From Streptomyces chumphonensis (GTDB lineage Bacteria > Actinomycetota > Actinomycetes > Streptomycetales > Streptomycetaceae), in contig NZ_JACXYU010000001.1 of assembly GCF_014779715.1 (NCBI RefSeq), positions 930,001 through 994,000 on the forward strand: a stretch of DNA of 64,000 nt. The letters are read 5' to 3'. Both the position numbers and the translations under genes were made by a program. Within the stretch, counting starts at the first letter, position 1, and every line of letters begins with the position of its first letter. The notes below the pieces were generated by a model. The model worked only from the letters and a program-made list of their open reading frames with translations. It was not told where the DNA came from and did not search any database. Shown here piece by piece: positions 57,747-64,000 of the stretch.

Positions 57747-58814
57747 ATGAACGCCAGGCGTACGGCGTCCGGCGGGGCCGGGGAAGCGGAGCGGCACGGC
57801 GGACGCCGTCGGTGGAGGCCGCTGATCGCCCTCGCCGCCCTCGCCCCGGTCCCGGCCGCCCTGCTGACGGCGGCGCTGACGGCGACGCTGCTCGCCCCGG
57901 TGGACGTCCGGGGCGGGAACGCGGACGACACGGGGGCCGCCGGGCGTCCGCACGCCCGCCCGCGAACGGTGGCTCCCGCCGCCGCGGCGGCTCCGGAGCG
58001 GTGCGACGACGGCACCGAGGCGGCGGCGAGTCTGCGTCCTTCGGACGAGGCGGGCGAGGCGGTGGAGCGCATCCGGGAGCGCGGCCACCTCGTCGTCGGC
58101 GTCGACCAGAACAACTACCTGTGGGGCTACCGCAACCCGCACACGGGCTCCATCGACGGCTTCGACATCGATCTGGTGAAGGCCGTCGGCCGCGATCTCC
58201 TCGGCACCGACCCGAAGATCGTCTACCGCACCATCCCCACCGACCAGCGCATTCCCGCCATCCGGGACCGACAGGTCGACATGGTGGTGCGCACCATGAC
58301 CATCAACTGCGAGCGGCGGACCGAAGTGGCCTTCTCCACGGCCTACTTCACGGCCGGTCAGCAGATCCTGGCCCCCCGCTCCGCCGACGTCACCGGGCAC
58401 GACGGCTCGCTGAAGGGCCTGCGCACCTGCTCGGCCAAGGGCTCGACGGCGGCGGCGGCCATGGAGCGGGAGGACTTCGGCTCCTCCCAACTGCTCGTGC
58501 CGAACCAGCTCGACTGCCTGGTGCGGTTGCAACTCGGCGAGGTGGACGCGGTGGTGACGGACAGCGCCCTGGCCGCCGGACTGGCCGCGCAGGACCCGAC
58601 GGTGGAGCTGGTGGGCGAGCCGTTCACCACGGAGCCCTACGGGATCGCGATGAACCTGGCGGACGAGGACCTGGTCCGCCGCGTCAACAAGGTGCTGGAC
58701 GACTTCCGCTCCGGCGGTGACGACAGCGCGTGGCGGGCGTCCTACGACCGCTGGCTCGCCGACGTCATGCCGGACCGGACGCCCGAACCGCCGATCCCGC
58801 AGTACCGGGACTGA
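57747..58814 (+). CDS. GlnH-like extracellular solute-binding protein (family 3)
   Basis: Amino-acid-binding sensor domain of the PknG pathway. The 355 residues begin with a basic segment and a membrane helix (about 30-50, LIALAALAPVPAALLTAALT) without a lipobox cysteine, unlike mycobacterial GlnH lipoproteins. The bilobal SBP domain follows: LVVGVDQNNYLWGYRNP, DGFDIDLVKAVGRDLLG, DMVVRTMTINCERR, GEVDAVVTDSALAAGLAAQ, GIAMNLADEDLVRRVNKVL. ATG at 57747 has GGGGAGG 8 bases upstream; a GTG at 57726 overlapping the previous stop is the alternative. No permease or ATPase of an ABC importer is adjacent, which fits a sensor role. Confidence 0.85.
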   Translation: MNARRTASGGAGEAERHGGRRRWRPLIALAALAPVPAALLTAALTATLLAPVDVRGGNADDTGAAGRPHARPRTVAPAAAAAPERCDDGTEAAASLRPSDEAGEAVERIRERGHLVVGVDQNNYLWGYRNPHTGSIDGFDIDLVKAVGRDLLGTDPKIVYRTIPTDQRIPAIRDRQVDMVVRTMTINCERRTEVAFSTAYFTAGQQILAPRSADVTGHDGSLKGLRTCSAKGSTAAAAMEREDFGSSQLLVPNQLDCLVRLQLGEVDAVVTDSALAAGLAAQDPTVELVGEPFTTEPYGIAMNLADEDLVRRVNKVLDDFRSGGDDSAWRASYDRWLADVMPDRTPEPPIPQYRD

Positions 58815-58883
58815 GCGCGTACGGCGGGCGACGGTGGCGGGTACGAGCAGGGCGCAGTCCGGACGAGAGCAGCGAGGTGGTCG

Positions 58884-60185
58884 ATGGGGTCCGCGGAATC
58901 CTCCGGAGCGGTGCCGGACCGGGACGAGGTGGACCGGACACTGGCCCGGCTCGGCGCGGAGCACGAGGCCATCGAGTCCTCGCTGCTCGCCCTCCAGGAC
59001 CACGCCGGGCGCAGGCTGCTGGAGGGCGCCGACCTGACCGGCGCGACCAAGCACCGCTGGGCCGCGGCCGAGGCCGCCATCAGCGTCCTGTGGAACCAGT
59101 TCGAGCGCTACAGCGACGCCCTCGCCACCGCCCGCGAGATTCGCGGCAGGCGCCGGTGGCCCGTTCGGGAGGACCTCGCCGCCCTGTCCGAACTGCTGCG
59201 CGGGCAGGGCGTCACCCTCGGCGGGGAGACCGGCGCACGCGGCGGACGACTGGCCGAGCGGCTGAGTCTGACGGAGCTCGTCGACCGGATGAACACCGGG
59301 TACGCCCGCGCGCTGGACGTCGTGGTGGCCGCCGACGCCGTCTGGTCGGTGCTGCCCGCGCGCATCGACCTCCTCGCCGCCGAGCTGGGCCGCATCCGCT
59401 CCCTGGCCCACTCCGTCGGCGTCCGCCAGGGCGAACACCCGGCGGGCGACGACCTGGAGGAGATCACGGCCGAGCTGGCCGCGCTGCGGCGGGAGGTCAT
59501 CACCGACCCGCTCGCCTTCTGGCAGGCGGAGGGCGGCAGCAGCGCGCCCGGCGGCGGACGTCCCGACACCGCCCGGTACGACCGGGCCGCCCGGGCCCTG
59601 GAGGACGTGCGCCGGGAGATCGACGCCGTGCTCGGCGTGCGGCAGGACGCCGAGCAGCGGCTCATGCGGGTACGCGACGTCCTCTCCCGCGCCGACCGGA
59701 CACTCGCCGAGGCGCGCACCGCGCGCGGCGAGGTACTGGCGAAGATCGCGGCGTCCGAGGTACCGGCCGTGAGCGGCCCGGCGACGGCGCTGCACGAGCA
59801 GCTCGGCACGGCGGCCGAACACCGCAGGCAGGCCCGGTGGAACCGGCTGTCGCCCCTGCTGGACGGCCTGGAGCAGCGCGCGGACGAGGAGTTGGAGCGG
59901 GCCCGGGACCAGTTGGCGGCCGTGACGGCGCCGCTCGCCGTGCGGGCGGAGCTGCGCGGGCGGCTGGACGCGTACCGGGCCAAGGTCGCCCGGCACGGGC
60001 TGGCCGAGGAGCCGCTGCTGACCGAACGGTACGACGCCGCCCGGCGCCTGCTGTGGAGCGCGCCCTGCGACCTGCGCGCGGCCGAGCGCGCGGTACTGCG
60101 CTACCAGCGCTTCGCGGTGGAGCTGCTGTCCCCGCCCGCCGCGGGCGCGGAGGAGAACGACGTGACGGGGAGAGGCGGACGATGA
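58884..60185 (+). CDS. Coiled-coil protein of the PknG operon
   Basis: Unrecognised cytoplasmic protein of 433 residues, almost entirely helical and charged. There is no signal peptide or membrane helix. Long heptad-like stretches occur (about 225-275 and 290-390, for example EELERARDQLAAV). Two cysteine-poor halves meet at a short Gly/Pro linker (about 215-225). Its stop overlaps the pknG ATG (ATGA), and it lies between sensor and kinase, so an adaptor or scaffold role is a reasonable guess. ATG at 58884 follows GCGAGGTGG. Confidence 0.7.
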   Translation: MGSAESSGAVPDRDEVDRTLARLGAEHEAIESSLLALQDHAGRRLLEGADLTGATKHRWAAAEAAISVLWNQFERYSDALATAREIRGRRRWPVREDLAALSELLRGQGVTLGGETGARGGRLAERLSLTELVDRMNTGYARALDVVVAADAVWSVLPARIDLLAAELGRIRSLAHSVGVRQGEHPAGDDLEEITAELAALRREVITDPLAFWQAEGGSSAPGGGRPDTARYDRAARALEDVRREIDAVLGVRQDAEQRLMRVRDVLSRADRTLAEARTARGEVLAKIAASEVPAVSGPATALHEQLGTAAEHRRQARWNRLSPLLDGLEQRADEELERARDQLAAVTAPLAVRAELRGRLDAYRAKVARHGLAEEPLLTERYDAARRLLWSAPCDLRAAERAVLRYQRFAVELLSPPAAGAEENDVTGRGGR

Positions 60186-62728
60186 GCGCGCAGCGGCGGA
60201 CGTGCCAGCAGCGGGGCTGCGAGGGGGTGTACGAGGACGTCGGCGGGGGCGAGCTGTACTGCGACACGTGCGGGCTCTCCCCGGTCGTGGCGCCCCCGCC
60301 GCCCCGGGCCGGGGCGGGCTCCGGACCGCCGCCGTCGGGCTCGGGCTCCCCGGGCGCGGAGGGTTCCGGCACGGGGGGTTCCGGCGCGGGGGGTGCCCTG
60401 CCGGCGCCTCGGTCCGGGGCGTCCTCGGGACACTCCTCCGCGCGTTCGCAGTCCTCCCGGCGGTCGGTCTCCGGGCGGCTGTCCCGTTCGGTGACCGGAT
60501 CGCTGCGGGCCCGCCCCCTGTCGGTGCGCAGCTCGCGGGCGTCGGGTTCCGCCGGCACCTCCCGCAACCGGCTCGGCGCCGGCCTGGTCAGCGTCCCGGA
60601 GGTACCGCGCGCGGACCCGGCCTCCGCCGTGCTGGCGAACGCCGAGGTCCCCGAGCGCAAGCGGTTCTGCGGCAACGCGGACTGCGGCGGCCCCGTCGGG
60701 CGGTCCCGGGCCGGACGGCCGGGTCGCACGGAGGGCTTCTGCACCACCTGCGGGCAGCCCTACTCGTTCGTCCCCAAGCTGAACCCGGGGGACGTCGTGC
60801 ACGGCCAGTACGAGGTGGCCGGCTGCCTGGCCCACGGCGGTCTCGGCTGGATCTACCTCGCGGTGGACCGGGCCGTCTCCGACCGCTGGGTCGTGCTGAA
60901 GGGGCTGCTGGACACCGGTGACCAGGACGCCATGGCGGCGGCGATCTCCGAGCGCCGCTTCCTCGCGGAGATCGAGCACGCCGGCATCGTGCGCATCTAC
61001 AACTTCGTCGAGCACCTCGACCAGCGCACCGGCAGCCTCGACGGCTACATCGTGATGGAGTACGTGGGCGGCAAGTCGCTCAAGCAGCTCGCCGAGGAGC
61101 GGCGGGGCCCGGACGGCCGCCGCGACCCGATGCCCGTCGAGCAGGCGTGCGCGTTCGGCATCGAGGCGCTGGAGGCGATCGGCCACCTGCACGACAGGAA
61201 CCTGCTGTACTGCGACTTCAAGGTCGACAACGCCATCCAGCAGCACGACCAGCTCAAGCTCATCGATCTGGGCGCCGTGCGCCGTATGGACGACCACGAG
61301 AGCGCGGTGTACGGGACGGTCGGATACCAGGCACCCGAAGTCGCCGAACGGGGGCCGTCGGTGGCCTCCGACCTCTACACCGTCGCCCGGACGCTCGCCG
61401 TGCTGACGTTCGACTTCCGCGGCTACACGAACATGTACGTCGACAGCCTGCCCGACCCCGAGAGCGTGGATGTGCTCACGCGGTACGAGTCGTTCTACCG
61501 GTTCCTGGTGCGGGCCACCGACCCGGATCCGGAACGGCGGTTCGGCTCGGCGGCCGAGATGGCGGAGCAGCTCACGGGAGTGCTGCGGGAGGTGGTGGCC
61601 GTCCGCAGCGGACGCCCCCGACCGGCCGTCTCCACCCTCTTCGGCCCCGAACTGCGCGTGGTCAGCACCGAGTTGCTGCCCCGAAGCGACGAGGACGTGT
61701 CGCTGCTCGGGGCCCGCCCGCCGAGCGGGCGCGGCGGACGGCACCCGGCGCGGGCCGTGACGGCGGGTGTCGGGCCGGTGCGGGTCACTCCGCTGGAGCC
61801 GCGGGCGGCGGCACTGGCCCTGCCGATGCCCGCCGTGGACCCGGAGGACCCGAACGCCGGCTTCCTCGCCGGACTCACCGGCGCCACCCCGGCGGACCTG
61901 CACGTCGCGCTGCGGTCGGCCCCGGCCGACTCCGTGGAACTGCGGCTGCGCTTCCTGCGGGCGCAGTTGGAGCTGGCACCGGTGGCACCGTCACGGCCGG
62001 TCGGAGCGGCCGACCTGGCCCACCTCTCCGAACAGTACGCGGAGGACTGGCGGGTGGTCTGGTACCGGGGCCTGGCGGGTCTGGTGGGCGGTGACCTGGA
62101 GACGGCCGCACTCGCCTTCGACGCGGTCTACGACGCCTTCCCCGGCGAGTGCGCGCCCAAGCTGGCTCTGGCGGTCAGCGCCGAGCTGCTGGGCCAGTGG
62201 GACAACGCCGAGGAGTTCTACCGGCTGGTGTGGTCCACCGACCCGAACCACGTGAGCGCCGCCTTCGGCCTGGCCAGGGTGCGACTGGCCGGCGGCGACC
62301 GGGCGGGTGCGGTGACGGCGCTGGAGTCGGTGCCCGAATCCTCCATCCACTACGTGGCGGCACGGGTCGCGGCGATCTCCGCGCGGCTGCGGCAGCGCGG
62401 CCCCCACGAGCCCGTCCTGCCCGACGTGGAGGCCGCCGCGCGGGAGTTGGAACGGCTCCGGACGCTCGGCCTCGACGCCCGACGCCGGGAACGGCTGGCC
62501 ACCGAAGTGCTGGGCCGGGCCCTGGACTGGGTGCTGGCCGGACGCCCGACGGCACCCGGTGCCCCCGCCGGAGCCGGTCCGCTGCTCGGCAGCGAACCGA
62601 CCGAGAGCGGGCTGCGTCTGGGACTGGAGGACTCCTGCCGACGGCTGGCGCGGCTGGCGCAGAGCGGGAGCGAGAGGATCTCATGGGTGGAGCGGGCCAA
62701 CCGTCTCCGCCCCAGGACTTGGGTGTGA
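60182..62728 (+). CDS. pknG: Serine/threonine protein kinase PknG
   Basis: Soluble kinase; in mycobacteria it phosphorylates GarA/OdhI to control 2-oxoglutarate use in response to amino acids. The 848 residues have two rubredoxin-like cysteine pairs (C8, C13, C27, C30; and CGNADC with CTTCG, about 162-191) separated by a Ser/Gly-rich linker. The kinase domain follows: glycine loop AHGGLGWIYLA (about 216), VVLKG with Lys240, YCDFKVDN with Asp345 in place of the usual HRD, and IDLGAVRR with Asp362. A TPR-rich C-terminal half (about 560-848) includes VVWYRGLAGLVGGDLETAAL. All are marks of PknG. ATG at 60182 overlaps the previous stop. Confidence 0.93.
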   Translation: MSAQRRTCQQRGCEGVYEDVGGGELYCDTCGLSPVVAPPPPRAGAGSGPPPSGSGSPGAEGSGTGGSGAGGALPAPRSGASSGHSSARSQSSRRSVSGRLSRSVTGSLRARPLSVRSSRASGSAGTSRNRLGAGLVSVPEVPRADPASAVLANAEVPERKRFCGNADCGGPVGRSRAGRPGRTEGFCTTCGQPYSFVPKLNPGDVVHGQYEVAGCLAHGGLGWIYLAVDRAVSDRWVVLKGLLDTGDQDAMAAAISERRFLAEIEHAGIVRIYNFVEHLDQRTGSLDGYIVMEYVGGKSLKQLAEERRGPDGRRDPMPVEQACAFGIEALEAIGHLHDRNLLYCDFKVDNAIQQHDQLKLIDLGAVRRMDDHESAVYGTVGYQAPEVAERGPSVASDLYTVARTLAVLTFDFRGYTNMYVDSLPDPESVDVLTRYESFYRFLVRATDPDPERRFGSAAEMAEQLTGVLREVVAVRSGRPRPAVSTLFGPELRVVSTELLPRSDEDVSLLGARPPSGRGGRHPARAVTAGVGPVRVTPLEPRAAALALPMPAVDPEDPNAGFLAGLTGATPADLHVALRSAPADSVELRLRFLRAQLELAPVAPSRPVGAADLAHLSEQYAEDWRVVWYRGLAGLVGGDLETAALAFDAVYDAFPGECAPKLALAVSAELLGQWDNAEEFYRLVWSTDPNHVSAAFGLARVRLAGGDRAGAVTALESVPESSIHYVAARVAAISARLRQRGPHEPVLPDVEAAARELERLRTLGLDARRRERLATEVLGRALDWVLAGRPTAPGAPAGAGPLLGSEPTESGLRLGLEDSCRRLARLAQSGSERISWVERANRLRPRTWV

Positions 62729-64000
62729 GGATGCCGCAGCACGACCGATACTCCACCTGCCCCAGCTGCGCCGAGCCGCTGGAGGAGGGCGACCTCTTCT
62801 GCGGGGGCTGCGGCCGCGACCTCGCGGCGCCGGCCCCGCACGCCCCGGCCCCGCCGCCGACGGCAACGCCGCCCGCCGTGCCGCCACCGCCCGCCGTACC
62901 CCCCGCCGCGCCGCCACCGCCCGGCAGGCCGCCCCGTCCGGCCGCGCCGCCCGCCGTACCGGCCCGGCGGCAGGCCGTGCCGGAACCCGCGCGGACGGGC
63001 GCGTCCGCCGTGCGCACCCCCACCGTTCCGGACTTCACCCTGGCGCCGCCCGACCCCGGCGCGGCGCGGACCGATCCGGCCGCGGCCGCGGCACACTCCC
63101 GGCCGCAGGACCCCGACCCCGCTCCCGCGAGCCCCCCGCACACCGGGCCGGCCCCCGGCGCACCCGATCCGCGCACCGGCACCGCCGCTCCCCCCGCCGG
63201 TCCGGAGCCGGACGCGGGCCGCACGGGGACGTGCGCCGGGTGCGGCACCGGTGGCTTCGACGCGGACGGCTACTGCGAGCACTGCGGTCACGCGCGACCG
63301 CACGGACGCGACCACCTCGAACAGGAGGTGCCCGGCGTGGCCGCCGCGAGCGACCGCGGACTGCGGCACCACCGCAACGAGGACGCCTTCGCGATCACCA
63401 CCGCCCCCCGGCCCGGAACCGGCCCGGCGGTGGTGGCCATCGTCTGCGACGGTGTCTCGTCCTCCAGCCGCCCCGACGAGGCCTCGGCCGCCGCCGCGTG
63501 CGCGGCCCGCGACGCGATGCTGGACACCCTCCCGCGCGGCGTCCAGCCACCGCACGCCCTGCACGAGGCCCTGGGCGTCGCGGCCCGCGCCGTGGCCGCG
63601 TTGGCGGACGCCCGGGTGGACGGCGGCCACAACGCCCCGGCCTGCACCATCGTCGGATCGGTCGTGGCCGAGGACGTCCTGACCGTCGGCTGGGTCGGGG
63701 ACAGCCGCGCGTACTGGGTTCCCGAAGACCGTTCCGCCCCGGCCGCCCGGCTCACCGAGGACGACTCCTGGGCCGCGCAGATGGTGGCCGCCGGGCTGAT
63801 GAGCGAGGCCGAGGCCTTCGCCGACCCGCGCGCCCACGCCATCACCGGCTGGCTGGGCGCGGACGCCGAGGACGTCGAACCGCACACCGCGTCCTTCCGC
63901 CCGGAGTGTCCGGGTGTGGTGGTGGTGTGCACCGACGGCCTGTGGAACTACGCCGAGTCGGCGAAGGACATGGCCGACGCCGTGCCCGGGGACGCCCGCT
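62725..64000 (+). CDS. PP2C-type phosphatase with zinc ribbons, 3' truncated by window
   Basis: Probable Ser/Thr phosphatase paired with PknG. The visible 425 codons start with a zinc ribbon (CPSC...CGGCG, about 11-29). A Pro-rich linker of about 130 residues and a second zinc ribbon (CAGCG...CEHCG) follow, then the PP2C domain: AASDRGLRHHRNEDAF, AIVCDGVSSSSRPDEAS, VGWVGDSRAYWV, LTEDDSWAAQM and VVCTDGLWNYAE with the metal-binding aspartates. The GTG at 62725 overlaps the pknG stop (GTGA) and has AGGA 7 bases upstream. ATG at 62683 (AGAGG 5 bases upstream) and ATG at 62731 are in-frame alternatives. The 3' end lies beyond position 64000. Confidence 0.88.
   Translation, partial: MRMPQHDRYSTCPSCAEPLEEGDLFCGGCGRDLAAPAPHAPAPPPTATPPAVPPPPAVPPAAPPPPGRPPRPAAPPAVPARRQAVPEPARTGASAVRTPTVPDFTLAPPDPGAARTDPAAAAAHSRPQDPDPAPASPPHTGPAPGAPDPRTGTAAPPAGPEPDAGRTGTCAGCGTGGFDADGYCEHCGHARPHGRDHLEQEVPGVAAASDRGLRHHRNEDAFAITTAPRPGTGPAVVAIVCDGVSSSSRPDEASAAAACAARDAMLDTLPRGVQPPHALHEALGVAARAVAALADARVDGGHNAPACTIVGSVVAEDVLTVGWVGDSRAYWVPEDRSAPAARLTEDDSWAAQMVAAGLMSEAEAFADPRAHAITGWLGADAEDVEPHTASFRPECPGVVVVCTDGLWNYAESAKDMADAVPGDAR

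Noticed and set aside
57747..58814. Solute-binding protein as part of an ABC importer
   Set aside because: No permease or ATPase gene is adjacent; the operon continues into a kinase and phosphatase, so a sensing role is more likely.
58730..60181. Extension of pknG upstream to 58730
   Set aside because: It overlaps the coiled-coil gene in another frame; the ATG at 60182 overlaps the upstream stop and begins the Cys-rich domain.
62350..63885. Minus-strand frame of 511 codons opposite the phosphatase
   Set aside because: No motifs, Gly/Arg-rich; the plus strand shows PP2C motifs in order.

Overview
The window is high-GC actinobacterial chromosome, almost certainly Streptomyces. It has the mreB-mreC-mreD-mrdA-rodA wall cluster beside ndk-folC, an RNase E with long disordered arms, two ClpP paralogues, actinobacterial leaderless promoters, and GTG starts in many genes. 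It is core or conserved chromosome. I see no transposase, integrase, phage gene, rRNA, CRISPR array or secondary-metabolite cluster.

Layout. 1-5.9 kb: proB (3' end just outside the window), a TagF-like wall-glycopolymer transferase facing obg, then rpmA and rplU. 5.9-13.4 kb: rne, a DUF2344 protein, a GNAT acetyltransferase and a TIGR03960 radical-SAM protein. 13.6-20 kb: rodA, mrdA, mreD, mreC and mreB, the elongation and spore-wall machinery. 20.3-22.7 kb: ndk, a DUF4233 membrane protein and folC. 22.8-28.3 kb: rpiB, nei, an Eis-like acetyltransferase, a SpoIIE/PP2C-type phosphatase, an acyltransferase and a 64-residue membrane peptide. 28.5-33.4 kb: tRNA-Gly and tRNA-Pro, then tig, clpP1, clpP2 and clpX. 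33.5-37.6 kb: three tandem paralogous membrane-anchored proteins and bioY. 37.9-40.8 kb: an APC permease, Fe/Mn superoxide dismutase and a DsbA-like protein. 41-47.4 kb: two pepN paralogues flanking an AbiEi/DUF559-like gene. 47.6-51.9 kb: a small membrane protein, malQ with an upstream repeat peptide, a winged-helix regulator and a TauE/SafE permease. 51.9-54.3 kb: a sugar kinase and a GH4 glycosidase. 54.3-56.1 kb: MscS and an HNH nuclease. 56.3-64 kb: a tightly coupled operon for a GlnX-like membrane protein, a GlnH-like solute-binding protein, a coiled-coil protein, PknG and a PP2C phosphatase cut by the window end.

Regulation is readable in several places. There are two ClgR-type boxes upstream of clpP1, a Nur-type box over the sodF start region, a DasR-type box between the -35 and -10 of the GH4-kinase operon, and a MerR-like 19-bp-spacer promoter before the winged-helix gene. 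Several promoters place the start codon 6-8 bases after a TAnnnT box, as expected for leaderless mRNAs. Long perfect GC hairpins separate most units.

Most notable for follow-up: the three tandem paralogues that each carry the same 17-bp dyad at a fixed distance from the start codon; the 93-residue peptide with three 12-residue PLTSEP repeats coupled to malQ; and the PknG operon, which encodes sensor, kinase and phosphatase. Gene order also suggests, from memory of S. coelicolor, that the rpiB-to-clpX segment is inverted and that valS is missing from its usual place next to folC. Database and operator assignments rest on recalled family knowledge; no search was run.
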